Positions 1 through 8,761 of a stretch of 64,000 bases of DNA are shown here, one piece after another (positions within the stretch are counted from its first letter, which is position 1; each line of letters begins with the position of its first letter). Origin of the DNA: Bacteroidota bacterium (GTDB taxonomy: Bacteria > Bacteroidota > Bacteroidia > Bacteroidales > Dysgonomonadaceae). The DNA lies in contig JAMNYO010000141.1 in NCBI GenBank assembly GCA_023622765.1, positions 1-64,000 of the forward strand, in the 5' to 3' direction. The notes under the pieces are model-generated. The model was not told the DNA's origin and searched no databases. It worked only from the letters and a program-made list of their open reading frames with translations. Position numbers and translations under genes: made by a program.

Positions 1-379
1 ACCAATCAGAATTGAGTTGCGCCAATCCACAGAAAAATACAACATTTCAAACAAGTACGTCGCGCAAGTAATCGATTATATCAAGGAAAACATCACTTCG
101 GGACTATCCATCAACGAGCTGGCGGGGATAGTGCCACTGTCAAGGAGAAATCTGGAAGTGAAATTCAAGGAAGCAACCGGCTTCCCAATATACCAGTTCA
201 TACTGGACAAGAAAGTAGACTATATCACTAACGAGTTGTTGACGACGGACAAGGATCTGCTTGACATAGCCATAGAGGTGGGGTTTGACGATGTGAGGAA
301 CGTATACCGGATCTTCAAGAAGAAAACCGGATACACACCCATGGAGTACCGGAAGAAATTCACAGAGATAAAAAAGTGA
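1..379 (+). CDS. XylR-type AraC-family transcriptional regulator, C-terminal part
   Basis: The reading frame is open from base 2, so the gene starts outside the window. About 125 residues are visible. They contain the two helix-turn-helix units of an AraC DNA-binding domain: the first around 'LSINELAGIVPLSRRNLEVKF', the second around 'DLLDIAIEVGFDDVRNVYRIF', ending in the typical 'GYTPMEYRKKF'. The stretch just before it (IRIELRQST) resembles the end of the LacI-like sugar-binding domain of XylR-type regulators, which fuse a periplasmic-binding-protein fold to an AraC domain. From this I infer a sugar-responsive regulator whose targets lie upstream. The AraC assignment is firm; the XylR subtype is a resemblance over a few residues. 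Confidence 0.85.
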   Translation, partial: PIRIELRQSTEKYNISNKYVAQVIDYIKENITSGLSINELAGIVPLSRRNLEVKFKEATGFPIYQFILDKKVDYITNELLTTDKDLLDIAIEVGFDDVRNVYRIFKKKTGYTPMEYRKKFTEIKK

Positions 380-440
380 TGGGGAAGTTATTTTCGGAAC
401 ATTATCACCCTTTTATTGGTGTTGGAGCCCGTATATACCA

Positions 441-1106
441 TTACCGTGTGGCGCGTAATATCTCCCGTTTCCCTAGGGGACCGGGGAGCCTCTCCACGTG
501 GTATCCGATATCTTGAAGCGTTCTGCGAACTGCACCCTTTGCGCAGTAGGTGGTGAGTACCGCCCCTGGGTTGCTCAACGCGTGTATTCGCTCGAACAGT
601 TTGCTTGTCCACATCTCCGGCTGCTTCTCGGGGGCAAACGCGTCGAAGTAGACTACATCGAAACGCGTATCGGGTTGAAATTCCTCTAGTCGAGTCACAT
701 CTTGACGAACTTTCTTTAACCGAAATTGGGGTGTCACCTCCATCCACTCGCCCCACGGGGTCTCGTGTAGCTCCATGAACAGCTCTTTTCGGGTGGGGGC
801 GATAAGGTCACCATAGTTCAGTTCCCGCACTTGCTCTATATCGAGCGGGTACTTTTCGAGGGTGGTGTAATGCACGGTTTTCCCCGTCTCTTCCGCGTGG
901 AGTAGGGTGAGGAACGCGTTGAGTCCCGTTCCGAACCCGATTTCCAGAAGGTTCACCTCCCGCTCCGCACACTGGTCGAAACCGGCACGGATATACACGT
1001 GAAGCGATTCTTGGATGGCTCCGTGCGTAGAATGGTAATGTTCATCGAGCGAGGGGACGAACAGGGTATGAGACTCGTCTTCCGATAGTGTCAAAATAGT
1101 TTCCAT
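441..1106 (-). CDS. mnmD: tRNA methyltransferase MnmD-like (DUF752/Methyltransf_30)
   Basis: The 221-residue protein has a class I SAM-binding motif, LEIGFGTGLNAF, near residues 54-65 and the MnmD signature 'DVVYFDAFAPEKQPEMW', followed by 'GAVLTTYCAKGAVRRTL'. MnmD catalyses the last methylation making 5-methylaminomethyl-uridine at the wobble position of certain tRNAs. In enterobacteria it is fused to the FAD oxidase MnmC1; this is the stand-alone form usual in Bacteroidota. It is divergent from the zinc-transport genes, with 231 bases between the starts. The full length matches stand-alone MnmD proteins. Confidence 0.9.
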   Translation of the reverse strand: METILTLSEDESHTLFVPSLDEHYHSTHGAIQESLHVYIRAGFDQCAEREVNLLEIGFGTGLNAFLTLLHAEETGKTVHYTTLEKYPLDIEQVRELNYGDLIAPTRKELFMELHETPWGEWMEVTPQFRLKKVRQDVTRLEEFQPDTRFDVVYFDAFAPEKQPEMWTSKLFERIHALSNPGAVLTTYCAKGAVRRTLQDIGYHVERLPGPLGKREILRATR

Positions 1107-1337
1107 CTCATTGGCTTAACTTGCGCTAAGGTCGTTGCCGGGCGTACAGGGGGCGGTATTCAACAATACACAACGACATACAAAATGTCACGCACAATAA
1201 AAGTGATACTCGTATACTTACAACTACAAGGTGAACAGTAGTTCACGTAAAGCAGGCAGAACAAAAGTAGTAAAAGTAGCGCTCCCCAGCACCAAATTTC
1301 ATCCTTTTTGGCTAAGTTCGCGTAATAAACCCGACGG

Positions 1338-2267
1338 ATGCAAAAATATCTACCTGTTTTTTTGGCTTTACTGCTCTTGGCTTGCGGGAACGGTTCCAAA
1401 AAGGGGGCTGGGACAGGCGAGAGGGTGTTGACGGTAACCATCGAGCCCCAGCGTTTCTTCTTGGAGCAAATCGTGGGCGATCGATTCACGGTGAACACGC
1501 TGGTACCCCCGGGTGGAAGCCCCGAAACGTATGCACCACCCCCCTCGGTCATGATGGACCTGGGTAAGAGTGAACGTTACTTTCAAGTGGGAGGCCTCGG
1601 CTTTGAAGACGCATGGAGCCGGCGGCTGGAGGAGATAAACCCTGATGTTACCGTGGTGAACTGCTCCCGAGGAATCGACCTAATGGAAGGGCATGGGCAT
1701 CACCACGATGAAATGGAAGGGCATGGGCATAATCATAATCATGGTGATAAGGAGGGACATGCTGATCTACACGAGGGGTTGGATCCCCACGTTTGGACGT
1801 CACCACGAGCTATGAAGCCCTTTACACGCCGCATGTTGGAGGAGGTAGTTGCTATCGACCCAGGGAATGATGCGCTGTATCGCGCCAACTACGAGCAGCT
1901 CATGCAACTCATTGGGCGGGTCGACAGCACGGTGCAATTGCTTTTGAAGGAGGATCTGCCGAGTCGTTCTTTCATCATCTACCACCCCGCGTTGGGCTAC
2001 TTCGCCCGGGATTACGGCCTTCATCAGTTTAGCATTGAGTTCGAGGGGAAGTCCCCGTCCCCTTCACAGCTCAAAGAGTTGGTGGATATTGCCCGGCGGG
2101 AGAAGATCAACACCGTCTTTATACAGAAAGGATTCGACAGGAAGAACGCAGAAGTGATCGCTTCCGAAATAGGAGCGGAGCTGTTCGTCATTGATCCGCT
2201 GGCCTACCGGTGGGATGAGGAGATGATACGTATTGCCACGATTTTAGCCCGTGAAACAGATGAATAG
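1338..2267 (+). CDS. znuA: zinc ABC transporter substrate-binding lipoprotein (ZnuA/TroA family)
   Basis: This 309-residue protein has a lipoprotein signal (LLLLAC, lipidated Cys16) and the cluster A-I metal-binding fold: 'GLDPHVWTSPRAM' supplies a metal-ligand His, and 'IYHPALGYFARDYGL' and 'VFIQKGFDRKNAEVIASEIGA' are family motifs. Between residues about 115 and 145 is a His- and Asp/Glu-rich loop typical of zinc-binding members. The loop arose at least partly by duplication: bases 1683-1712 and 1713-1742 are 30-base units sharing their first 18 bases. The gene overlaps the ATPase gene by 8 bases. I found no clear zinc-regulator operator upstream. Zinc rather than manganese specificity is inferred from the His-rich loop. 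Confidence 0.9.
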   Translation: MQKYLPVFLALLLLACGNGSKKGAGTGERVLTVTIEPQRFFLEQIVGDRFTVNTLVPPGGSPETYAPPPSVMMDLGKSERYFQVGGLGFEDAWSRRLEEINPDVTVVNCSRGIDLMEGHGHHHDEMEGHGHNHNHGDKEGHADLHEGLDPHVWTSPRAMKPFTRRMLEEVVAIDPGNDALYRANYEQLMQLIGRVDSTVQLLLKEDLPSRSFIIYHPALGYFARDYGLHQFSIEFEGKSPSPSQLKELVDIARREKINTVFIQKGFDRKNAEVIASEIGAELFVIDPLAYRWDEEMIRIATILARETDE

Positions 2268-3078
2268 ATTGATCCATATTGAGGGGGTGACGTTGGGGTA
2301 CGAGGGAAACCCCGACGTGCTGAGCGGTGTCTCGTTGACCATTTACGACGATGACTTCCTGGGCATCATCGGGCCGAACGGCGGGGGAAAGACCACCCTC
2401 TTGAAAGCGATCCTGGGTTTGCTGAAACCGCGTTCGGGAACGATCACCTACTACGATGAAGGCAAAAAGGTTGAGTCGCTAAATATTGGCTACTTGCCAC
2501 AGATAAGCCAGGTGGACAAGAAATTCCCTATCTCCGTGGGGCAGGTTATCTTGTCGGGCTTAACACCCCGCCACTCCCTTATTAATCGCTACGGCAAGAG
2601 AGAGCGTGAAAAGGTGAAAAAAGTTGCAGAGCGCCTTGGTATTGAAGCGCTGTTATCGAGAGCAATCGGTGAACTGTCCGGTGGCCAATTACAGCGCGTG
2701 TTGTTGGGTAGGGCAATCGTGGACGCCCCCAAGCTCATCGTCCTGGATGAGCCGAGTACCTACGTGGACAAACTTTTTGAAACCAATTTTTACAAGTTGC
2801 TGGGCGAGATCAATAACGAGATCGCGATCGTGCTGGTCTCTCACGATGTGGGTACCATCCTGTCTATGGTGAAGAACATCGCGTGCGTGAACAAGGGGTT
2901 GCACTACCATGCTGGCACTGCTATCTCGCAGGAATGGCTATTAGGGGCCTACGACTCTTGTCCCATCGAGATACTGGGTCATGGCGCGTTGCCTCACAGG
3001 GTGCTGTTGGAGCATGAGCACCATGTACACATACATCAAGTGGATGAGGGTAACCTCCCCGTTTACCCGGAAACGTAG
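2260..3078 (+). CDS. znuC: zinc/metal ABC transporter ATP-binding protein
   Basis: A complete ABC ATPase of about 272 residues: Walker A 'GPNGGGKTT', Q-loop in 'IGYLPQ', signature 'LSGGQLQRVLLGRA', Walker B 'LIVLDEPSTYVD', and the switch His in 'VLVSHDV'. I chose the ATG at 2260, overlapping the end of the binding-protein gene; a GTG at 2251 is also possible. The C-terminus has a His-rich stretch (EHEHHVHIH) that may bind metal. A ZnuB-type permease would normally follow, but the next gene encodes an unrelated DUF456 protein, so the membrane subunit must be elsewhere. Confidence 0.92.
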   Translation: MNRLIHIEGVTLGYEGNPDVLSGVSLTIYDDDFLGIIGPNGGGKTTLLKAILGLLKPRSGTITYYDEGKKVESLNIGYLPQISQVDKKFPISVGQVILSGLTPRHSLINRYGKREREKVKKVAERLGIEALLSRAIGELSGGQLQRVLLGRAIVDAPKLIVLDEPSTYVDKLFETNFYKLLGEINNEIAIVLVSHDVGTILSMVKNIACVNKGLHYHAGTAISQEWLLGAYDSCPIEILGHGALPHRVLLEHEHHVHIHQVDEGNLPVYPET

Positions 3079-3127
3079 CATTCACACCTATATCAGGTGG
3101 AAGGTGATAATCATAAATAAGCTAACA

Positions 3128-3610
3128 ATGGATACGCTTTGGATTGTATTGGCTGCTTTATTGTTTTTGGTCGGTGCCATCGGCTCCGTGGCACCCGTAC
3201 TCCCGGGGGTGCCACTCTGCTGGGTCGGCTTACTGCTGCTTAAATTCATCCCCACTACCCGTGACGATATCTCGTGGAAGGCCATCGTGTGGTTGGGCGT
3301 GTTGACCGCGGTCATCACGATTTTAGACAATGTGCTCCCGGTATGGGGTACAAAAAAATCGGGTGGCAACAAGCAGGTCATTTGGGGTGCTACCATCGGG
3401 TTGTTAATCGGTTTCTTTTTCGGCCCGTGGGGAATTATCTTGGGGCCGTTTGTAGGCGCTTTGGCGGGTGGACTGTTATCAGGCACCCCCGTGATGCCCG
3501 CCACGAAACAGGCTGCGGGAGCTTTCGTCGGTTTTCTCTTCGGGCTCGTTATTAAGCTGATTGCCGTGGGGGTGATTGCTTTCTTTTTCGTCCGTACCGT
3601 TATTGTTTAG
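3128..3610 (+). CDS. DUF456 family small membrane protein
   Basis: The 160-residue protein is almost entirely hydrophobic with about four to five membrane segments. Glycine-rich turns such as '[20 protein letters not shown]' and '[21 protein letters not shown]' are characteristic of DUF456, a family of unknown function. The frame is open further upstream into the ATPase gene, but the ATG at 3128 comes 49 bases after that gene ends and starts directly with the first membrane helix. It probably shares the znuAC transcript. Its end overlaps the 3' end of the convergent asd gene by 11 bases. Confidence 0.85.
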   Translation: MDTLWIVLAALLFLVGAIGSVAPVLPGVPLCWVGLLLLKFIPTTRDDISWKAIVWLGVLTAVITILDNVLPVWGTKKSGGNKQVIWGATIGLLIGFFFGPWGIILGPFVGALAGGLLSGTPVMPATKQAAGAFVGFLFGLVIKLIAVGVIAFFFVRTVIV

Positions 3611-4613
3611 CGGGGGTGTTTTTAATCAAGTACTCCGCGATCTGTATCGCGTTGAGCGCGGCTCCCTTCCGAATTTGGTCCGATACCGTCCAGAACGATA
3701 GCCCGTTTTCATTGGTGAGGTCTTTCCGGATGCGCCCCACGTAAACGGGGTCTGTTCCGGCAAGATTGAGCGGCATGGGGTACGCTTTCTCCGCGGGGTT
3801 ATCGATCAGCTCGACTCCTTCGGCATTCCGGAAAGCTTCCCGTGCCTCTTCCACCGAGAGGGGACGCTCAGTCTCTACCCAAATGGCCTCTGAATGAGCG
3901 CGCATCACCGGTACGCGCACGCAGGTGGCGCTGACTTGTATGTCGGAGTGCATGATCTTGCGGGTTTCGTTGTACATCTTCATCTCCTCCTTGGTGTACC
4001 CGTTCTCGGTGAAAATGTCCACTTGGGGAATCAGGTTGTACGCGAGTTGATACGCGAATTTGGAGACGGTGGGCTCCTCCCCGTTGATCAACTGCTTGTA
4101 CTGATTCTCCAGCTCCTGCATGGCGGCGGCTCCCGCTCCTGAAGCAGCTTGGTAGGTGGCCACGTGCACCCTTTTAATAGGAGTGATATTCGCTATCGCC
4201 TGCAAGGCAACCACCATTTGGGTGGTGGTGCAGTTGGGGTTGGCGATGATGCCGCGGGGGCGATTTAGGGCATCCTTCGCGTTTACCTCCGGAACCACCA
4301 AGGGTACATCGTCATCCATGCGAAACGCGCTGGAGTTATCGATCATGATGGTGCCATGCTTCGTGATGGTTTCGGCGTACTCCAGCGAGGTGCCACCTCC
4401 CGCGGAGACGAACGCGATGGTGATATCCTTGAAATCGTCATTGTGCCGCAATTCTTTAACCGTGATCGATTTACCCCTAAAAACATAAGAGGTTCCGGCA
4501 CTTCGTGAAGAGCCGAACAACACCAATTCATCCACGGGGAAATGTCTCTCCTCTAACACGCGGAGCAGCTCTTGGCCAACGGCCCCGCTCGTGCCTACGA
4601 TAGCTATTTTCAT
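3600..4613 (-). CDS. asd: aspartate-semialdehyde dehydrogenase
   Basis: The enzyme reduces aspartyl phosphate to aspartate semialdehyde, the branch point to lysine/diaminopimelate, threonine and methionine. The 337-residue length is normal. The N-terminus carries the NADP-binding loop '[16 protein letters not shown]'. The catalytic cysteine lies in 'ANPNCTT' (Cys128). 'SSRSAG' and '[16 protein letters not shown]' hold the substrate-binding Arg and active-site His. It follows the RNase Z gene by 47 bases on the same strand and may be the last gene of that transcript. Confidence 0.96.
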   Translation of the reverse strand: MKIAIVGTSGAVGQELLRVLEERHFPVDELVLFGSSRSAGTSYVFRGKSITVKELRHNDDFKDITIAFVSAGGGTSLEYAETITKHGTIMIDNSSAFRMDDDVPLVVPEVNAKDALNRPRGIIANPNCTTTQMVVALQAIANITPIKRVHVATYQAASGAGAAAMQELENQYKQLINGEEPTVSKFAYQLAYNLIPQVDIFTENGYTKEEMKMYNETRKIMHSDIQVSATCVRVPVMRAHSEAIWVETERPLSVEEAREAFRNAEGVELIDNPAEKAYPMPLNLAGTDPVYVGRIRKDLTNENGLSFWTVSDQIRKGAALNAIQIAEYLIKNTPAKQ

Positions 4614-4660
4614 TTGTTGAATATAAAATAAAGTGCGAAGATATAAAAAAATTGAGACAC

Positions 4661-5434
4661 TTACACCTCGAATATTTTCCCTTCGACTGCCAACTCGCTG
4701 TTTGGAAAAACCTCCACCGCCTCTTTCAGCAAAATCCCCAGTTCGTTGTAGCGGGAGGAGTAGTGACCGATCACCAACTTTTTGGCTCCTGCCATTTTCG
4801 CTATTTCCGCGGCTTCACGTGCGGTAGAATGGTACGTTTCCGCGGCCCTCTCTCGCTCGCTCTCCGCGAAAGTGGCCTCATGATAAAGCAGGTCTACCCC
4901 TTGGATGAGTGGAACGATCTCCGGATGATAAGCCGTGTCTGAGCAGTAAGCGTACGCGCGGGACGATTTTTTCATTTCGAACCGAAAGCCATTGGCGGCA
5001 ATACGGTGTTTCAGCGGGAAGCTGTTAATCTGGATGGACTCATCCTCAAGCAACAGTTCGTGTCTCTCGGGGTTTAACGGGATTAGGTTGATCTTGAACT
5101 GCATATGGTGCCCAATGTACAAAAGCAAAGGGTTTAGCATCAGCCTAATCTCCTCGTGAGCGTAGATATTCAGGTCGCTCGTCCGCCCTAACATGCTGAG
5201 CGTGGTGATCAACCCCGGTAACCCGAAGAAATGGTCGCCGTGAAGGTGCGAGATGAACAACCCTTGTAGCTTGCTCATCCGTGCCTTGAATTTGCGCATT
5301 TGGAGTTGCGTCCCCTCCCCACAGTCGATCATGAACAACTTGCCATTCATGTTTACCAGCTGCGAAGGGGGATTGTGAAGCGTGGTGGGCATTGCCGACC
5401 CGCACCCGAGTATGGTTACTTGAAACTGACTCAT
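4661..5434 (-). CDS. rnz: ribonuclease Z-like metallo-beta-lactamase protein lacking the flexible arm
   Basis: RNase Z cuts the 3' trailer from tRNA precursors. The N-terminal half matches well: 'LGCGSAMPT', '[11 protein letters not shown]', and the zinc motif HxHGDH in '[15 protein letters not shown]'. The later ligands are in '[11 protein letters not shown]', '[11 protein letters not shown]' and 'VIGHYSSRY'. At about 257 residues it is 40-50 residues shorter than the ~304-residue Bacteroidales enzyme. The loss is one clean internal gap between 'GFRFEM' and 'YAYCSDT', which in RNase Z carries the flexible arm that grips tRNA. The frame is unbroken, so this is not a sequencing frameshift. I chose the second Met ([10 protein letters not shown]). 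It may be a minimal RNase Z or an RNase-Z-like hydrolase with another substrate. Confidence 0.8.
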   Translation of the reverse strand: MSQFQVTILGCGSAMPTTLHNPPSQLVNMNGKLFMIDCGEGTQLQMRKFKARMSKLQGLFISHLHGDHFFGLPGLITTLSMLGRTSDLNIYAHEEIRLMLNPLLLYIGHHMQFKINLIPLNPERHELLLEDESIQINSFPLKHRIAANGFRFEMKKSSRAYAYCSDTAYHPEIVPLIQGVDLLYHEATFAESERERAAETYHSTAREAAEIAKMAGAKKLVIGHYSSRYNELGILLKEAVEVFPNSELAVEGKIFEV

Positions 5435-5471
5435 ATCAACGAACTCCAAATAGTTTGTTTAGCTGTACCCG

Positions 5472-6605
5472 CTATTCCTGCCTCGGCTTTAGCTCGATCC
5501 ACGTCCTGAGCGGGTAATGGTCGGAGTGCTTTACCTTGTCCACCTTGGTTCGATAGGCCCGCATGTTCTCGCTATGTAAGATGTAGTCGATTCGAAAAAG
5601 GAACAACTCCTCGTGGTAGGTAATTCCCGGACCGAACGAGGTGGTCACGAACGCGTCCTTCATCCCTTTCCGCATTTGGTGATACGTGTAGGAGATGGGT
5701 GTGTCGTTGAAATCACCACAGATGATCGTTCCATACGTATCGCGCGTATCGAGGTGCTGTCTCACCATCTCCACCTGCCTTGCCCGGGCCCTGTAGGCAC
5801 CTCCCAACCGGTTGCGAATATTGCTGGTAACCTGTTCAAGGCGCACTGTGTCGGTATTCTGAAGGAAATCACTGTACAGTTTCTTATCTTCCGGCTTGAT
5901 CCTGTTGGACTCCAGGTGCACGTTCGCAACGCTGTACCTCTCCCCGTTGATGTTAATCGTGTAGACGGCGGCGCCGTTGTACGACGACTCGAAAACTATC
6001 TCGTGGGTTCGCTCGATGGGGTATTTCGAGAAACATGCCAAGCCGAAGGTATGATATTTTCCCGAAGACTCCAAACCGGTGATGGAACGATAGGGGTACT
6101 TGTTTAAGACTCGGTTCACGTCCCGTTGCGAGATCAGGGAGTGCCCCGTTTTGCTCACCAGGTACTCTTGCAAGCAGACGATATCGGCATTGGTGGTAGC
6201 GATGTAATCAAGGATGGGTTGCTCCTTCGCGTGGATATTGCTCTCTTGTGGGAATCCTTGAACGTTATATGTCAGCACCTTGATGGAATTGGCTGGGGGC
6301 TTTGGGGAGTGGAGGTGCAGCGGGAAATAGGTGGTTACCGATTTGTAACATAGGACGATGGCTAACAGGGAGATGAGTGCTAAACCCCACTTTGAAAAAG
6401 TGACCCAGAGAACCAGGTAGAGTACGTTGACCAGCAAGATAATGCCAAACCCCAACCCGATGTAAGAGAAGAGGTTGGTCTTGAGCGGGGAGACGCTCCA
6501 CGATAGGAACGAGCAGAAAAGCAGGACGATCGCGATCAGGTTGGTCGCGAAGATGAGCCCGATGAGCAGTTTCCTAAACTTGGTTTTCTTATTTCCTGCT
6601 GGCAT
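5472..6605 (-). CDS. membrane-anchored endonuclease/exonuclease/phosphatase (EEP) family protein
   Basis: The protein of about 377 residues has two to three N-terminal membrane helices and then an EEP-fold catalytic domain. Catalytic motifs are 'LTYNVQGF', 'ADIVCLQEY' (metal-binding Glu), 'NVHLES', 'IICGDFNDTP' (GDFN) and 'RIDYILHSE...HSDHYPL' (catalytic SDH). Members include DNases, sphingomyelinases and inositol phosphatases, and the substrate cannot be read from sequence. I chose the Met at 6605, which overlaps the upstream rhomboid gene by 17 bases. The arrangement rhomboid-EEP is common in Bacteroidales. Confidence 0.85.
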   Translation of the reverse strand: MPAGNKKTKFRKLLIGLIFATNLIAIVLLFCSFLSWSVSPLKTNLFSYIGLGFGIILLVNVLYLVLWVTFSKWGLALISLLAIVLCYKSVTTYFPLHLHSPKPPANSIKVLTYNVQGFPQESNIHAKEQPILDYIATTNADIVCLQEYLVSKTGHSLISQRDVNRVLNKYPYRSITGLESSGKYHTFGLACFSKYPIERTHEIVFESSYNGAAVYTININGERYSVANVHLESNRIKPEDKKLYSDFLQNTDTVRLEQVTSNIRNRLGGAYRARARQVEMVRQHLDTRDTYGTIICGDFNDTPISYTYHQMRKGMKDAFVTTSFGPGITYHEELFLFRIDYILHSENMRAYRTKVDKVKHSDHYPLRTWIELKPRQE

Positions 6606-7494
6606 CGAATAACTTCTTTTTCTCTTCCGATGATAAACCACTGTATCCAGACTGTTTTAACTTATCCAGTATGGCATCAATCTCTTCTTGCTCGGTTCGC
6701 TTCCGTTGGTTGTATTCCCAATCGGTCTCGTGGCGAACGTCTGCCTTGTACTTCACTTTCATCCTCGCGCGTTTCGGGGTTTTCGCACGTGGCTTGAAAA
6801 GACCGACGACCCCATCGATGGCACGGCTCATCCATCGCGTGATATCTCGCCCTTTCAGGTAGCGGGAGGCGTAGAAGTAGCCCAGCAGCGCCCCCCCGAT
6901 ATGCGCCACGTGACCACCTGGATTGGTTGGGCTACTCAGCGAGAGGAAGTCGAGCACGAACGCGAAGATCGCGATGTAGATGATCTTGATTTGTCCCAGG
7001 AATAGGAGGTTGACCCTCGTTTCTGGTTGATAAAACGCGGCCCCCATCACGATAGCCATCACCGAGGCCGATGCCCCGATCATCCAGCCCCTTCCCATAT
7101 CCCGGTAGTAAGGGATGGTATTGAACGCGATCACGTAGAGCAAAGCTCCAGCTAAGCCCCCCAGCACGTAGAGGCTCCCTAGCGACCTCCCGGAGAACTG
7201 TTGCAGGAAGATCTTCCCGAACCAGTAGAGCCAGAGCATGTTGAACAGCAAGTGGATGAACCCCTCATGCACGAACATGTAGCTAATGGGTGTCCACAAC
7301 CTATGTATCAGTAAGGGAATGTGTGAGGGAATACCCAAGTAGGTGATCAAGTCAAAAGCGTACACGTTGAACAACGTGAAGATCACATCAATCACCTTCA
7401 GGATCACGAATACGGAAACGTTGATGAAGATGAGCCGGGTTACCACGTTACCCCTCCGGTAGGCCTGTTTTAATCGCTCAATAATACCTCCCAT
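6589..7494 (-). CDS. rhomboid family intramembrane serine protease
   Basis: This 301-residue protein has about six membrane helices. It carries the rhomboid nucleophile motif GxS in 'MIGASASVMAIVMGAAF' and the catalytic His in 'HVAHIGGALLGYFYASRYLKG'. Rhomboids cut membrane proteins within the bilayer. After the membrane core there is a charged cytoplasmic tail of about 75 residues ending 'SGYSGLSSEEKKKLFDASRK', a feature of Bacteroidota rhomboids (DUF6576-like). It overlaps a second rhomboid gene upstream and the EEP gene downstream by 17 bases each, so the three are probably co-transcribed and translationally coupled. Confidence 0.92.
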   Translation of the reverse strand: MGGIIERLKQAYRRGNVVTRLIFINVSVFVILKVIDVIFTLFNVYAFDLITYLGIPSHIPLLIHRLWTPISYMFVHEGFIHLLFNMLWLYWFGKIFLQQFSGRSLGSLYVLGGLAGALLYVIAFNTIPYYRDMGRGWMIGASASVMAIVMGAAFYQPETRVNLLFLGQIKIIYIAIFAFVLDFLSLSSPTNPGGHVAHIGGALLGYFYASRYLKGRDITRWMSRAIDGVVGLFKPRAKTPKRARMKVKYKADVRHETDWEYNQRKRTEQEEIDAILDKLKQSGYSGLSSEEKKKLFDASRK

Positions 7495-8155
7495 ACTGCT
7501 TATCCTTCCTTCTCCAGTATATAATCATGAACACCCCGAAAAGCATACCGCCCAGGTGAGCGAAGTGAGCCACGTTGTCACCCGTGCGGTTCGCTACCCC
7601 GAAGATCAACTCTAAAACCCCGTAACCGATGACGAACCATTTCGCTTTAATTGGGAAGGGGAACGGGATGATAAAGAGCTGTGCATTGGGGAAGAGCATC
7701 CCGAAAGCAAGCAGGATGCCGAAAACAGCCCCGGAAGCACCGACCGTAACACTGTTAATCATCGAGAACATCTCGGGTGGAAGTACCGCACTCGCACGCA
7801 AATAGATAACCAGGATCTGAATGAGTCCCGCACCTACCCCCGTCACCAGGTAGTAAGTGATAAAGCGCTTGGGACCCCATACATGCTCTAACGTGCGACC
7901 GAACATGAATACCGCGAACATGTTGAAAAACACGTGTGCCAACGAGTAGGGGTCGTGGAGGAACATGTAGGTGACCAGTTGATACAATCGGAAATTATCT
8001 GAAGCGGGAAAGTGAAGTCCGAATAGTTGCGTCAGGTCCAGTCCCCCTCGTCGTAGCAAGACGAATTGGGCTAGCCAAATAATCGCGTTAATGATGATGA
8101 TATTCTTCGTCACCACGGGCAACGCCCCGGCGAAACTGTTCTTGGAATTTTGCAT
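7478..8155 (-). CDS. rhomboid family intramembrane serine protease (first of tandem pair)
   Basis: About 225 residues with six predicted membrane helices. The active-site Ser is in 'VGASGAVFGILLAFGMLFP' and the His in 'NVAHFAHLGGMLFG'. The L1-loop-like 'HVFFNMFAVFMFG' region is also present. It lacks the charged tail of its neighbour, so the two are not simple copies. I used the Met at 8155 (MQNSKNSF); the frame stays open nine codons upstream. It is the promoter-proximal gene of the minus-strand run that ends at asd. Its start faces the HU gene, with about 207 bases between. Confidence 0.9.
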   Translation of the reverse strand: MQNSKNSFAGALPVVTKNIIIINAIIWLAQFVLLRRGGLDLTQLFGLHFPASDNFRLYQLVTYMFLHDPYSLAHVFFNMFAVFMFGRTLEHVWGPKRFITYYLVTGVGAGLIQILVIYLRASAVLPPEMFSMINSVTVGASGAVFGILLAFGMLFPNAQLFIIPFPFPIKAKWFVIGYGVLELIFGVANRTGDNVAHFAHLGGMLFGVFMIIYWRRKDKQYGRYY

Positions 8156-8269
8156 ACAGTGTAAACTACGGGTAAGTCGCAAAATTACGTATTATTTCCT
8201 AGGTAATGGGGTTTTTAGCCCCGTAAATAGGTGTTTTTTAAGAAAATCAAATTGTTTTTACCTTTTTTC

Positions 8270-8300
8270 TTGATTGTTTTCGATTTATCGCTTATATTTG
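8270..8300 (+). promoter_or_regulatory. Bacteroidota-type promoter for the HU gene
   Basis: A TTG at 8270-8272 and TATATTTG at 8293-8300 are separated by 20 bases and match the -33 TTTG/TTG and -7 TAnnTTTG consensus of the primary sigma factor in Bacteroidota. Transcription should start near 8307, about 56 bases before the HU start codon. Confidence 0.65.
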
Positions 8301-8362
8301 AGGCCAAAATAAGGCTGAGCCTTAACCCAATGGATGTTTAATTTTTTTATTTACATTTTTTT

Positions 8363-8629
8363 ATGAACAAATCGGAACTGATAAGTGCTATTGCTGAAAA
8401 ATCAGGCCTTAGCAAAGTGGATGCCAAAAAAGCGTTAGATGCCACCCTGCAGACGATTTCTGAAGAGGTGAAAAGCGGTGGTAAAGTTGTACTGGTTGGC
8501 TTTGGAACATTCTCTGTATCCGAAAGAAGTGCAAGGAAAGGGATCAACCCCCGCACGAAAGAGCCCATTAAGATTCCTGCCAAGAAGACCGCTAAGTTCA
8601 AACCAGGTTCAGACTTGTCTAACCTATAA
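8363..8629 (+). CDS. HU family DNA-binding protein
   Basis: An 88-residue histone-like protein. 'MNKSELISAIAEKSGLSK' is the HU N-terminal helix. 'VLVGFGTFSV' precedes the DNA-binding arm, which holds the family signature 'RKGINPRTKEPIKIPAKKTAKFKPG'. HU dimers bend and compact DNA with little sequence preference. It is a single-gene unit with its own promoter and terminator. Confidence 0.96.
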   Translation: MNKSELISAIAEKSGLSKVDAKKALDATLQTISEEVKSGGKVVLVGFGTFSVSERSARKGINPRTKEPIKIPAKKTAKFKPGSDLSNL

Positions 8630-8650
8630 GGGCAAAGCGCAAAAGATTAA

Positions 8651-8688
8651 AAAAAAGGAACAAACTGCCGTGGTCTGTTCCTTTTTTT
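8651..8688. terminator. intrinsic terminator, probably bidirectional
   Basis: A12-base stem (8651-8662 pairing with 8676-8687), AAAAAAGGAACA against TGTTCCTTTTTT, has a 13-base loop and a seven-T run on the plus strand. The mirrored A run gives a T tract on the other strand, so the same hairpin can end HU transcription and that of the GH3 gene arriving from the right. Confidence 0.85.
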
Positions 8689-8761
8689 CATTATTCCTGC
8701 TTTTTGTGGTTCTATTCTAGTTCTTTCGTTTACCTTGTTGCCTTGAATTATCCCTATGCTG

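Noticed and set aside
388-756. Minus-strand open frame overlapping mnmD
   Set aside because: It is a shadow of the well-supported mnmD frame, with Arg/Gly-rich composition and no family resemblance.
1160-1552. Minus-strand open frame across the znuA start
   Set aside because: Low-complexity Leu/Cys-rich end, antisense to a clear lipoprotein gene; no support.
2981-3127. Upstream extension of the DUF456 frame into the ATPase gene
   Set aside because: The 49 extra residues are an out-of-frame reading of the ATPase C-terminus; the ATG at 3128 leads directly into the membrane domain.
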